Shown: positions 36,136 to 48,730, counted from the stretch's first letter. The stretch is DNA of 64,000 nucleotides from Allium sativum (GCA_030737875.1 CM060922.1:230868335-230932334); one strand, 5' to 3'. The notes: generated from the letters alone by a model not told the origin. Numbers and translations are program-made.

Positions 36136-37303
36136 AACGAATAAATATAGTTTCAACAAATGAAAATAATTCAAACACATGAATATTATTCAAAATTTCG
36201 GCAGCATAACGGTAGGGTAGTTAAAACCGGGACCGTCCCTAGTACGGCTCCTCGCTCTACCTTAAAACCTCGCGGTTTTTGACAGTGGGGAATCATGCAT
36301 CTAGTTCGCACGCAGGCGGCATGTATATATTTATTTCATTTCCACAAACTAATCCTATGTGGTTTCAACCAAATATTTCTCAATCACAAATGGGTATTTT
36401 TCAACCACAATCAATCAATTTCAACCACAAAAAATTCCAACCAACCATTCGCTATCAATCAATTTTCACACCAATCACAACCAATAAATACCGTCCATGG
36501 TTTGTGGACGAGGGGTATATATATATGTTTATATATAGCAATTCACTTCTATTTCAACATATATATAATATTTACAACGCATATACAACTTATACATCGA
36601 ACGTACAACTTATACAACGCTTATACAAGAGGTGTACAACGCTTATATAACTCATACATCGACTATATAATTTATACATCGTCGTTTTCCATATCGTTTA
36701 TAAATTAGAAATCTCACATTGGGTTCCACTCCACCAAAAATAGCAGAAGGCTCAGAAAAATATGCGGTCTCTTCTAAAGGTAGAAGACGTCCACACGAGT
36801 CCAATTTCTCTTGTTTCACTGAATTTCAACAAGAAACGAATAAGATATGATTTTTCAAAGTTTGCAGTGGTTTAAAGGTGTTAAAACTGTTGAAAATAAA
36901 CCAAAGCCGTACCTTCAATAAAACGTTCAAAACTAGGTTTGCAATTTCCGATCAAACCGTGAATCGATGGGAGGATCGGCCGGTGCAGCGACGAAGAGGG
37001 GGGAGGTGCGCGCCTGCGTGTGGTGGTGGGGGCCTACTAGGTGGTGCAAGGCAGTCGGGGCGGCGGTTTGAAGTCGCCAACTTTGGCGAGGTGATTCTCC
37101 CAAAATGCTGCACGATAAATTCTCCAGCTGGTATGGATTCGAAGAGCTCAGGAAGATCTACAAAAATTTTAACTGGAGCATTGGCTATTATTACGTGGAG
37201 GAGGAGAAAACGAGGAGAGAAGGTGGCGAATAGCTTCCGTCGTGCGTTATGATGGGTTATGGGAAAGAGAAAGTGATGTGGACCAATGAGAATATTTTAT
37301 TTA

Positions 37304-37311
37304 TTTATATA
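37304..37311 (-). promoter_or_regulatory. Putative TATA box, element B 3' LTR
   Basis: Minus strand TATATAAA, about 860 bp inside the LTR start; a twin lies at 48138-48145 in the 5' LTR. The context is AT-rich, so confidence is moderate. Confidence 0.4.
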
Positions 37312-38169
37312 TTTTTAAATTTCGAAAATACCCCCTTTCACACACGAACCCCAATCCAAACCCAACGACTGTCGTCCCTAGCGTTTTACCCCCATTCCGA
37401 ACACAATGGGATATGTTTCGTAGGCCCATTCGACTGTTTCATTCAGTTTTCATTCAATTTAAAATATAAAACATTCAATATTTGATTTGAACATACATTT
37501 CAATTTGCCAGGGCCACAAACTGATTCGAAAAATTCCAGAAAAATAAATCTGGCTATGTTTTGACGATACGGTCCCAACAAAACTAGTTTCGTCGAATTC
37601 TGAGACCGTTTGCAAAAAGGCCCGTTTCTGGTCGATCCAATTTAACTATTTCTGACCAAAACACATTTTCCTTTGCCATGCTCACATATTAGCTTCAAAA
37701 ATTTTGAAATTTGAAACCTAACAATAACTTCACATCCCGGATCCAACAAAAGTGGTTTCGTCGAATTCCGAGGTCGTATGCAAAATGGCCAATTTCACGG
37801 GCTATATAAATTCAATAACGACCTTTCTGAAAATTCATTTGGCCATAACTTTTGCTTTCCGCTATGAAACTTCGATTTTTCAGATTCGTTAAAAGGTATT
37901 CACTAACAGATTTAAATATTTTTGGTTTCACTCAAATCCGTTTTGTTTTGCACCCGGAACAGTCCGACAAAGTTTGAATTCAAATTTTGAAACTACCGCG
38001 CCATTTCAGTCCTTGTTTATAATTAGAATTAATTATATTCCTTTTCAAGCGCCGATTCAAACTCACTTTTCATTGCTATTATTTAAAATATTTATTTTAA
38101 ATATTTAAAATCCATTATTTCAGCCAATTTAAAATTTTTAAATTGGTTCAGATTTTCTGGGTCTTTACA

Positions 38170-39356
38170 ATCTCCCCCACTTAAAACTTTTCATCCCCGT
38201 AAAGGAACAAAGTCGAAAGTGGTTTGATTAATCAACTCTACATCCAATTTGGCTTCAATTCTCCAACTTTTTAGTTTATGAGAATTTTCAAATTCTTCAA
38301 AAATTTGGCTAACACCCGAAATTTTCGAAATTTTTTGCCATAACCTCCTTTGTACGGGGAGAGGTTTGGAAATTTATTGGGCCGTATTAGGTACCCAATA
38401 AATCCTAATAAGCATACACATATTTATAGTGATATATTCTGGTGTTTATAGGGGAGCGTGTATACATAATAACTCCAGAGAATAAATTCTCGTCACCCTG
38501 TCAAAGCCCGAGGGAGTGTGTATTTTAAATGCTCCAGAGGATAAATCCTCGTCACCTCGTCCCGTATGGGAAATAAATAGTCCATGTGCCGTATCTAATA
38601 ACTAGAGAGATGTGGTTATTATCAACTCCAGACCCGTGTGGGGTTTTTATTAATCTGGCAATTTTATCGTTACAATTTAAATAGTCCATATCAGTCATCA
38701 GTTCATCCTGTAAAATATAGTCATCGCAATACAAGCCTCTCGCTCGTATGGTAAATCTTGCACCTCGTCACACAAGCTCCAAATGCTTATGTAGTATATG
38801 ATGAAGTATGCCTATGTTCAGAAGTATGCCATGCCGTGTAGATCAAAATTAATTGTTACTATCCTATGGCGATATTTATTATTTCACACAGAACAACCAG
38901 CAATCTTCATCCAATGGCATTCACAGGAGTTGATATAATAATATTTCGCATCCAACTCATTAAGGTTTACCTATTTGTCGGGCACGCAAATAAAATCTTT
39001 ACTTAACAGCTAATCCATTTACATGTTCAAACAAATATAATGCACAAGTATACATATTTCTATCTATATTTAAATCAGTTCAATGTGTGATTTAAATGAA
39101 TAAATTCTACCATTATTCTATTATTGATTAAATCAACTATCGTTTCTATAATTTAATTAATCCAATCTACTATCACACAACACAAACAACAACCAAATTG
39201 TTTTTAACTTTTCAAAAATATACTAATCAATTTCTATACTCTTTTGAAATCATTCAGACTATAGAATTAAAAGTGCACATCCATGGAAAGAAAATAACAA
39301 CAGAGTAGAGAACTAATTGGTAATGTAAAGTATTGTAAATATACCTTGCACCGGAG
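38170..39356 (-). other. 3' untranslated tail and polypurine tract, element B
   Basis: About 1.2 kb between the pol stop and the 3' LTR with no ORF of note. The minus-strand polypurine tract AAGTGGGGGAGA lies directly against the LTR (38171-38182). Several 'CCAGAG..ATAAATNCTCGTCAC' words near 38480-38560 form a loose short repeat. Confidence 0.7.
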
Positions 39357-41552
39357 TCAATCAGAGATATCCACTCGGCATCTAGGATAGGCTTTTTGAA
39401 TGCTCTCCTCAGTTTCCCAAGTACAATGTCGCGGATCTCCACTCCATTGCACTTTGACTAAGTGAACCTTCTTGTTCCTCAGTTCTTTGGTTTCTTTGCC
39501 AATGATCTTGAGCGGCTCTCTTCTCATAGCTAATTCTGGAGTAATTTCAATATCTTGCTGAGCTGCTTCTTCCACGATCAAGTCTGGATCATGAGCGTGC
39601 TTTCGAAGTTGAGATATGTGAAATACATCATGAACTCCAGGCAACCAATCCAGCAGTTTAACCCTATATGCGAGAGTCCCGATCCGTTCCAGAATAGGAA
39701 ACGGACCAATGAATTTGGGCGCCAACTTTCCAGTTTTACCAAATCGGATAATTCCTCTCATCGGCGATACTTTCAGATACACATAGTCGCCAACAGCAAA
39801 GGATATATCTCTTCTTCTCCTATCGACATAGATCTTTTGTCGGCTTTGAGCGGCGAGTAATCGCTTCTTAATAAAATCGACTTTGTCGGCAGCTTCTCGG
39901 ATCATGTCTGGCCCCAACACAAGTCTATTACCGGGTTCGACCCAACAAGCAGGAGATCGGCGCGGTCTACCATATAATGCTTCGAATGGCGACATTGCCA
40001 GGCTCGCCTGGTAGCTGTTATTATATGAGAATTCAGCCAAATGCAGATGGTCTTCCCATAATCCACCGAAATCTAGAACACAAGCCCGCAATAGATCTTC
40101 TAATATACGATTCACCCTCTCAGTCCGACCGTCTGTCTGAGGATGATAAGCGGTGCTTAGATTCGGCTTTGTTCCCAGTTCTACTTGAAATGCCTCCCAG
40201 AATTTACTAGTAAATATTGTATCTCTATCACTGACTATACTGAGCGGCACTCCATGTAGTCTAACTATTTCCTTGAAGTAAATCTGCGCCAGACTCTGAG
40301 CAGTTCTGTTTGATCTGACAGGTATGAAATGGGCGGTCTTCGTGAAGCGATCTACGATCACCCAAATACCGTCATTCCCTTTTCTGGTTCTGGGCAGACC
40401 ATCAATGAAATCCATAGAAATATGTTCCCACTTCCAACCAGGAACGTCTAGCAGTTGTAACAATCCAGCCAGTTTCTGTTGGTCGCTCTTGACTAGCTGG
40501 CATGTAGGGCATCGGCTAACATATATTGAAACGTCCCTTTTCATAGCCTTCCACCAAAATGTTCGCTTGAGATTGTTGTACATTTTGGCCACACCAGGAT
40601 GGATACTCAGCTTGGACTTGTGAAACTCGTCTAACACTTCCCTTTTGAGCTCGGGGATGCCAGGAACACAAATCCTTCCTTTCAATCTCAGGATCCCGTC
40701 GTCATCTATTTGAAAACACGAGGGTTCGTCTTTCTGAATCCTTTTGATCATATCCTTAGTAAAGTTATCCTCCTTCTGAAGAATAGATATTTTGTCAATC
40801 AAGGAAGTCGTAATAATAAAGCTGGCGATCATTACATTCTTTCGGCTCAGTGCATCGGCCACGACATTGGCTTTCCCTGGAGTGTATAGAATCTCAAAAT
40901 CATATGCTGCAAGGAACTCTAGCCAACGTTGTCTCAGATTCAGGTCTTTCTGGGTGAATAGATACTTTAACGACTGATGGTTTGTATATAGTTCGAATTT
41001 CTCACCCAGAAGATAGTGTCTCCAGAATTTCAAAGAGAATACTGTAGCCAATAACTCAAGATCATGGGTTACGTAGTTCTTCTCGTGCGGTTTCAATTGA
41101 CGGCTAGCATACGCAATCACTTGGCCTCTTTGCATTAACACTGCGCCAAGGCCTTCTCTGGAAGCGTCAGTCCAGACTTTTAAGTCCTCTTTGCTATCTA
41201 TTATTGTTAACACTAGAGCAGTTGTCAGTTTTAATTTCAGCTCCTGGAAAGCTTCCTCACATACCGGAGTCCAGTTGAATCTCGAATGTTTCTTAGTCAG
41301 TTTCGTTAAAGAACTAGATGTCTTCGCGAAATCCTTAATGAATTTCCAATAATAACTGGCTAACCCGAGAAAACTTCTAACTTCTGTTGGCATACGAGGC
41401 TGTTTCCAATTCTGAATAGCAGTGATTTTACTGGGATCCACTGCGATTCCTTCTTTTGACACTACGTGGCCAAGAAATTGGACTTCTTCTTGCCAGAATA
41501 TACATTTGGAAAACTTTTCTTTTAATACATTCCTTCTGAGGATTTCTAACAC
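39357..41552 (-). pseudogene. pol: Element B pol: RT C-terminus, RNase H, integrase, chromodomain
   Basis: This 731-codon open frame is the downstream part of a single gag-pol frame; the TAA at 41555-41553 cuts it from the RT palm, and it has no ATG at its start. Order on the minus strand: RT thumb ([11 protein letters not shown]), RNase H from about residue 125 ([14 protein letters not shown], with the catalytic aspartate), the linker ending [13 protein letters not shown], the integrase zinc domain (H..H..CPTC), the core with all three catalytic acids visible ([20 protein letters not shown]), then a C-terminal chromodomain ([20 protein letters not shown]). Length and order are normal for a plant chromovirus. 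As a reading frame it is intact; as part of the polyprotein it is cut off. Confidence 0.92.
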
Positions 41553-42572
41553 TTATTCCAAATGTTTTTTGTGCTCGCTTTCTGACTTAGAGAAGATAAG
41601 GATATCATCAATGAAAACCATAACAAATTTATTCAATACTCCTCTGAATACTCTGTTCATTAGATCGATGAAATAGGATGGAGCATTACATATGCCGAAT
41701 GGCATTACTAACCACTCATAGAATAAGTCCGGACCTCTGAATGCTGTCATTGGAACACACTCTTCGGCAATTCGAAGCTGATTGAAGCCTGTAGCTAGGT
41801 CCATCCTTGAAAACACTTGTGCTCCATTCAGACGATCCAACAAATCATCAATCCGTGGCAACGGATATTTGTTCTTTATGGTCTGCTTGTACAAATCACG
41901 ATAATCCATACATAGCCGTAGAGTACCGTCTGATTTTGGGACAAACACCACTGCTGCTCCCCAATCTGAGAAACTAGGCCTGATCAGACCCTTCCATACG
42001 TGCTGTCGTGTTTGATTGTCTAATTCCTCTTTCTCTTTCAAGGACATTCTTCGTATAGCGTGAACTACCAGCCTTGCATTCGGAATTAAAGCAATTTTGA
42101 AATCTATTTCTCTCTGCGGAGGTAAGTGAACAACTTCTTCAAACACATCCGCATAATTCTTGACGACATGAATATCTTTTATGAGGTCGGGAATATTCTC
42201 TGTAACTTCACGGATATTTTCTATTTGAGCTGGAGAAACATCGAGAGCTGCCCAGAAGTTTTTTCTATTAGATTTCTGACCTTCACGCGGTATGGTTATA
42301 TAATTCCCTGATTTAATCTTAGCCCTAACAACTCTCTCGGCACATCTAACCTCTGCTTCATATTTGGTTAGCCAATCCAATCCCAGAATAAGATCGAATT
42401 CATTAAAATTCATGACGATAGTAGGGAATTTATAGCAGGAAAAAGAGACAGGCACCCCACAAACCCAACTGAGATCGATGGAACCCCCAACTGGATTTCT
42501 GACAGTCATTGGTTCTTTGAGCTTCTTCAATTTCAAATCCAACTTCTTGACTGCACTCTTTGCAATAAAGCT
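41553..42572 (-). pseudogene. pol: Element B pol: protease remainder and RT fingers/palm
   Basis: Continuous in frame with its neighbours on both sides but bounded by stop codons: TGA at 42575-42573 upstream and TAA at 41555-41553 at its end. The start holds the rest of the retropepsin-like protease ([16 protein letters not shown], the ILG motif near the C-terminus). RT follows: [45 protein letters not shown] and the catalytic FIDD box (about residues 310-313 of the open stretch). Reverse transcriptase copies element RNA into DNA. No frameshift is needed to read it. Confidence 0.9.
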
Positions 42573-43607
42573 TCATGACGCGCCAGTATCAAACAATACT
42601 TTAACTGGAATGTTCTTGACATTGAGCGTGCCTTCCAACACATCTGCCCTTTCTTGACTAGCTGAGGGCTCAGAAGTTTCTGGTACTTTATTAACTTGAA
42701 CTATTTCAGTTTTTCTGAATAGCGGGCAGGCCTTTGAAAGATGACATGTCCGATGGCATTGACTGCACTTTCTATTCTCTTGAAATCCCTTCTTGGATTG
42801 AAGCCTACATTTTAATCGCTTCTTCAAGGGTCCGCAGTTTATCGCCATGTGCCCCGTCTTCTTACAGTTACTGCATATGGCAGTCGTTACTTTTCCTCTC
42901 TCATATTCATCCCCTTTTCTCTTGGCACTGGGCTTCTTACTGACCTCGGACCTCGTGCTGGCTTCTGGAATATCAGTTTCTGACTCTTCTTTGTTACTAG
43001 AACAGACTTCTTCTTCGTCGCGCAACATTCCTTTCTTATGGAAATCTTCATACTGATAAGCCATGTATATCATTTCTGAAAAAGGAAGCTTCACATTCCT
43101 CATTACACTATTCTGATATCTCCTTTGCAGGCCATGAATAAATCTCAGACTTTTCCCCTTTGGATCTTGAACCAGATGAGGAGCAAGTACGTTGAATTTC
43201 TTATGATATTCTGGGATGGTCATATCACCTTGTATCAGATAAGAAAATTCATCACATAATCGCTCCGTCGCTTCAGGAGGAGTAAATCATTCTAGGAAAA
43301 CCTCTTTGAATCTGTCCCAGGTGATATCACCTTCTGGATTATCTTTGATGATTATTTCCCACCAGATAAGAGCTTCTTCTTTGAGCGCCCAAGATGCTAC
43401 TAATCTTTTCCGATCGTCTCTCAACTGGATACGCTCAAATATTCTTTCTGCAGAGCTCACCCGAGCTTGAGTTTGAATAATAGATTCATTGCCCGAGAAC
43501 TGTGCTCCATTCAGATTTCTATAGCTCTTTAATAGAGCCTCTAGATCGGGTTCTGCATTTCTTCTGTTTCTGACACTTATTTTTCTAGTACTTCTGCAAA
43601 TGGCAGA
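42573..43607 (-). pseudogene. gag: Element B gag and start of protease (two stops)
   Basis: The open frame starts after a stop at 43610-43608 without an in-frame ATG before residue 129. The gag core is recognisable (ASWALKEEALIWWE, about residues 72-85, then TWDRFKEVFLE). A TGA at 43289-43287 interrupts it right after that motif. From the internal ATG at 43223 the frame continues through MTIPEYHKKFNVLAP, a charged hinge and two zinc knuckles, CSNCKKTGHMAINC and CSQCHRTCHLSKAC, both with CX2CX4HX4C ligands, to the protease active site LFDTGAS, where a TGA (42575-42573) follows directly. The missing ATG suggests translation starts upstream in another exon or that the start is lost. Confidence 0.85.
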
Positions 43608-43834
43608 TCAAGTGTCAGGTCACAGAAAAGATAATTTAAAATATAGAAACACATACTTCAAATGTAAATGTGCCTATCGAGGTGTAATTTCATTCTGCTT
43701 TACTCGTACTAGGATATTACTGATCCTATCTGTAATGATTTACCCGTCCTAGAACGCTTCTAGTTCTATTTCTGACGAGTTCGTTAATATGTTATATTCC
43801 AGCACTAAGCTTAACCAAAGCTCTGATACCATGT
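43608..43834 (-). other. Leader and primer binding site, element B
   Basis: On the minus strand TGGTATCAGAGC (43831-43820) follows the 5' LTR after a three-base spacer: a perfect initiator tRNA-Met primer site. About 210 bp of leader separates it from gag. Confidence 0.9.
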
Positions 43835-45040
43835 TGTGACGACCCCATTTCCCGCACAGACGGAGACAAGGGTAATCTTTGGAATATAACACAGAAACAG
43901 ATAATAGCAGAACAGAATTAAATAAATACACTAGATAATGTACAATAGAATACACTGGATAAATGTAATCATCAGAGTTACACAGTATACAGGATCTTAC
44001 TTAGGACAAATATAGTTCAGCTATACATAAATGTCTACAGCGGAAACAAACAAAATATGTACAATAGGAGCTGAACAGCATGAAAAGAGATAAGTGATAG
44101 AATCCATCTTCAGCTCCAGCTATCCGGATAAAGCCTGCTGAACCTGAATATAAGGCTGCCCGTGTAGAAAAAGGGGCACCCGAGTTTGAAAGTGAAACAA
44201 ACTACGAGTCAGTCATGGGACTGGTATGAGAAATCTACTCAACACATTTATAATATGGCTTATCACAAGACCACGCCACTTTCGTTGAACGGGTTTACTC
44301 CATTGGATTACCAGTGCTTTAAAATAAAACATTCTTTTAAACATCGCAATGCATTTTATAAAAATGAAGCCATTATTAGACTCAGTTCCCATCACACAAT
44401 GCAACGCAAACCGGAGGATAGAGTTTTTACCTTATAACGGCCAAAATATGCTTGATACGAATAAAAAAAGCATTTGATATTATTGCTAGATTTTATATGT
44501 TTTAAAAACAATTTCAAATCATAACTATCAATCATAGACGGCATTAATGCCCCATACCACTATGTCGCCATATATTGGTATACAATCAAAACCGCACAGT
44601 CACGTATTTGGAAATTGGATTTCCGTCATGAACCAAGGCAAAAGATAGTCCTTACCGACTTCGAGACGCTCTAGCCCGTGTCTCAGGATCAGAGCTCGAG
44701 TGACCCTAGGATAGTCAGGGCCGGTCCACCGACATGGATTAAAATGCCTGAACACTGCGTTTCCCCGCCCTATGGGGTGTCAATGAGCCAACGAATGACT
44801 CCATCGGACCTGGATCGTCCGATCTAACTGAGGCGCCTCGCAACAGTAACAACCACATAAGTCAAACTCGTCAGGGCGTGTAAAAACACTGACGCCACTT
44901 CTAACTAGAAGGAAACGCATGCCCTCCCTGATGTCCTTTCCCGTTTCTGGTTCATACCGGGGTGTGAGGCTCGCGATTTCACGTTATACACAAAGCTGCG
45001 CCACACAGGCGGTGCTTTGATCATCACCACAAGACTTTGC

Positions 45041-45398
45041 TTTTCAACAGAAGCCCTGATCACTGCATCTTAGCATGCCACACAGGCAATTCACACCGTG
45101 CAACTGATGGCTATCAATCACACAGAATAAATTCCAATGTCAGACACACTGTCCATTTGCAAGTCCGTTTTGGGTCTGAACGAAACCGGAGGCACTATAT
45201 ACCTCGCAAACCCATCGATCACCACGTACGTCTGGACAATCACCACTCATTATCCATATTTCGGGATGCCTCCCAATCAGGACCTCGGTTACCATCCAAA
45301 CGAGGTGAAGATCTCCGGTCTTTGACCACCGTCTTTATCTTCGATTTCTTATCGTCGATTCAGTTATTCAGAATGGGATAAACCCAGTCTTTCTGAGC
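45041..45398. other. 358-bp segment found only in the 5' LTR of element B
   Basis: Sequence on both sides matches the 3' LTR without a gap (AAGACTTTGC then AACTCACGTATATG; compare 34629-34639), but these 358 bases have no counterpart there. They have no terminal repeats, no target duplication beyond a base or two, and a slightly higher GC content than their surroundings. Loss from the 3' LTR or capture by the 5' LTR are both possible. Confidence 0.8.
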
Positions 45399-46495
45399 AA
45401 CTCACGTATATGATAAACAAGTGCTACACATACGCATCATTTCAATTCATTAGTCGCTAACTGTCAATCAGTAAGAGAACGATTTCCCAAATATTAACCC
45501 CGAAGGCTGAAACCAACATCAGATCAATACCCACCCCGAAGGCCGAAACCAACATCAGATCAATACCCAAGAAACCATTCGACCTAGCCAACCTTCAGTT
45601 AGTTTCTAAGTTTCACATCCATATCATTTATAATATTTTATAACGATTTGTCGCTATTTTTATTTATTTTAAAATAGCCAGTTTATTCAAAACGACGCTT
45701 CGGGCCATAATGCGATCGTGGCGCAGTTTTTCTTCAGATTTGATTTACACATATCTGAAAATGTAACCGTTGGATCTTCACAAAATTTACATCATTAGAA
45801 ATATCTTTTCAAAACGAATCCAACGGTTCCAGTTTCGGGAAAATTCGACGGTCGGATCTCCCGGTATAATCGTTTGAAGTTTCGATTTCAAATTACGAAC
45901 TGCAACGTCGTTATTCGATTAAATATAAATATATTTATATATACATAAATATAATCGATTCTGGTGTTGTTTTTCTTCAGATTTGAATTAAACATTCCAG
46001 ACAATCCAACCGTTGGATTTTTACAAAGTTGGTGCCGTTGGAAAGATATTTCCAAAGCGAACCCAACGGTTGCGATTTTAGGAAAATCCGATGGTCGGAT
46101 CTCCCGTACTAATCGTTTGAAATCACGGTTTCAAAATACGAACTGCAGTGTCGTTATTCGATATATTTCAATTCTATTTATATATATATATATCAATTCT
46201 TCGATTTCAAAACTATATTCCTTTCATACATTTGATAAAAATGATATTTTTATCTAACTGTCTTCTATTTCAACATTTCACTATTTTTAACAATTCATGT
46301 ATGTAATAAAAATGTGATTTTTAATGTAAATCAATTTATTTCAAAACACTATTATTTTATATAGTTCATATGGGTAATAAAAATAGGATTTTTATTATGA
46401 AACAATTTCTTTCAAAACAAGATTATTTTATATAGTCCATATAGATGATAAAAATGTGATTTTTATTATAAAACAATTTCTTTCAAAATATGAAT

Positions 46496-46902
46496 ACCAT
46501 TCAACACATGAATTTCAATTCAACGGATGAATTTCGATTCAACACATGAAGGTTTTCTATAGTTTATATAAATAGATAAAAAGGTGATTTTTATATTTAA
46601 AACACGAATACCATTCAACACATGAATTTCCATTCAATGAATGAATATCGATTCAACACATTAAGGTTTTCTATAGTTTATATATATAGATAAAAATGTG
46701 ATTTTTATATTTAAAACACGAACACCATTCAACACATGAATTTCAATTCAATGAATGAATATCGATTCAACACATGAAGGTTTTCTATAGTTTATATATA
46801 TAGATAAAAAATGTGATTTTTATATTTAAAACACAAATACCATTCAACACATGAATTTCTATCCAACGAATGAATATCGACTCAACACATGAAGGTTTTT
46901 TA
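46496..46902. repeat. ~114-bp tandem repeat in element B 5' LTR
   Basis: The same array as at 35728-36135 with the same copy number and small base differences, so it predates this insertion. Confidence 0.85.
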
Positions 46903-47778
46903 TTCAACGAATAAATATAGTTTCAACAAATGAAAATAATTCAAACACATGAATATTTTTCAAAACTTCGGCAGCATAACGGCAGGGTAGTTAAAACCGG
47001 GACCGTCCCTAGTACGGCTCCTCGCTCTACCTTAAAACTTCGCGGTTTTTGACAATGGGGAATCATGCATCTAGTTCGCACGTAGGCGACATGTATATAT
47101 TTATTTCATTTCCACAAACTAATCCTATGTGGTTTCAACCAAATATTTCTCAATCACAAACGGGTATTTTTCAACCACAATCAATCAATATCAACCACAA
47201 ACAATTCCAATCAACCATTCGCTATCAATCAATTTTCACACCAATCACAACCAATAAATATCGTCCATGGTTTGTGGACGAGGGGCGTATATATATATAT
47301 ATGTTTATATACAGTAATTCACTTCTATTTCAACACATATATAATTTTTACAACGCATATACAACTTATACATCGAACGTACAACTTTTACAATGCTTAT
47401 ACAAGAGGTGTACAATGCTTATATAACTCATACATCGACTATATAATTTATACATCGTCGTTTTCCATATTGTTTATAAATTAGAAATCTCACATTGGGT
47501 TCCACTCCACCAAAAATAGCAGAAGGCTCAGAAAAATATGCGGTCTCTTCTAGAAGGTAGAAGACGTCCACACGAGTCCACTGTCTCTTGTTTCACTGAA
47601 TTTCGACAAGAAACAAAAAAGATATGATTTTTCAAAGTTTGCAATGGTTTAAAGGTGTTAAAACTGTTGAAAATAAACCAAAGCCGTACCTTCAATAAAA
47701 CGTTCAAAACTAGGTTTGCAATTTTCGATCAAACCATGAGTCGATTGGAGGATCGGCCGGTGTAGCGACGAAGAGGGG

Positions 47779-47924
47779 GCGTGGTGGTGGGGGCCCACTC
47801 GGTGGTGCTTGGCGGTCGGGGCGGCGGTCTGAAGTCGCCAACTTTGGCTGCGCGTGGTGGTGGGGGCCCACTCGGTGGTGCTTGGCGGTCGGGGCGGCGG
47901 TCTGAAGTCGCTAACTTTGGCGAG
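47779..47924. repeat. 73-bp tandem duplication in 5' LTR
   Basis: Two copies of a GC-rich unit (GCGTGGTGGTGGGGGCCCAC ... ACTTTGG) at 47779 and 47852, nearly identical. The 3' LTR has one copy (about 37018-37088). Confidence 0.9.
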
Positions 47925-48137
47925 GTGATTCTCCCAAAATACTGCACGATAAATTCTTCAATTGGTATGGATTTGAAGAGCTCAGGAAGATCTACAAAAA
48001 GCTTAACTGGAGCAATTGCTATTATTGCGTGGAGGAGGAGAAAATGAGGAGAGAAGGTGGTGAATAGCTTCCGTCGTGCGTTTTGATGGGTTACGGGAAA
48101 GAAAAAGTGATGTGGACCAATGAGAATATTTTATTTA

Positions 48138-48145
48138 TTTATATA
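48138..48145 (-). promoter_or_regulatory. Putative TATA box, element B 5' LTR
   Basis: Minus strand TATATAAA, collinear with 37304-37311. Element C is inserted about 310 bp away on the U3 side. Confidence 0.4.
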
Positions 48146-48453
48146 TTTTTAAATTTCGAAAATACCCCCTTTCACACACGAACCCCAATCCAAACCCAAC
48201 GATTATCGTCCCTTGCGTTTTACCCCCATTCCGAACACAATGGGATATGTTTCGTAGGCCCATTTGACTGTTTCAGTCCGTTTTCATTCAATTTAAAATA
48301 TAAAACATTCAATATTTGATTTGAACGTACATTTCAATTTGCTAGGGCCACAAACTGATTCGAAAAATTCCAGAAAAATAAATCTGGCTATGTTTTGACG
48401 ATACGGTCCCAACAAAACTAGTTTCATCGAATTTTGAGACCGTTTGCAAAAAG

Positions 48454-48458
48454 GCCCA
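48454..48458. repeat. Target-site duplication of element C (left)
   Basis: GCCCA, repeated at 59451-59455. The element B 3' LTR shows the uninterrupted equivalent at about 37620 (AAGGCCCGTTTCTGG). Confidence 0.95.
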
Positions 48459-48670
48459 TTTAACAACCCGAATTTTTAGCAACGTGTTAACACAAGAATC
48501 AAGGCAAAATTAAATTATAAAATCTGAATCAGGATAAACGGGTTACACCATTGCGTTCGTCTCGGAAAAATAAGCGAAATAGAGTCCGAAATTTTGTAAA
48601 TCGGAGTCCGTATGAAGAAGATATGGACGAACGAATTTAGGGAGAAAAACCGAAAACAAGCCAGAATGCA

Positions 48671-48730
48671 CTGGCGCACTTGTGAAGTGCGCCAGCACAA
48701 AAATACACTGGCGCACTTGGGAAGTGCGCC
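48671..48730 (+). promoter_or_regulatory. Double hairpin upstream of TATA, element C 5' LTR
   Basis: A perfect inverted repeat with 11-bp arms (CTGGCGCACTT and AAGTGCGCCAG) around the loop GTG at 48671-48695. A second, near-identical one follows at 48708-48730 with loop GGG. It occupies the same place relative to conserved LTR blocks as the GTCGAC cluster of the array LTRs. Confidence 0.7.

Larger units (their letters stand above)
33433..38169 (-). repeat. 3' LTR of element B (about 4.74 kb)
   Basis: From the eroded start (TGACGACCCC at 33434) to GGGTCTTTACA at 38169. Contains a ~114-bp tandem array, AT-rich promoter DNA and, near 36960-37240, a GC-rich block that becomes transcribed leader on the minus strand. 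It lacks a 358-bp segment and a 73-bp duplication that the 5' LTR has, which accounts for nearly all of the length difference. Confidence 0.9.

Noticed and set aside
36279..36708. Two overlapping ORFs of 123 and 137 codons (also at 47049-47484)
   Set aside because: Both sit in element B's LTRs on the strand opposite to the element, with no domain, and the frames change between the two LTRs.
39357..43607. Centromeric (CRM-type) retrotransposon
   Set aside because: The C-terminal domain is an ordinary chromodomain with the KVQW...TWE pattern following integrase; I do not see the CR motif of CRM elements, and the LTRs are much longer than usual for CRM.
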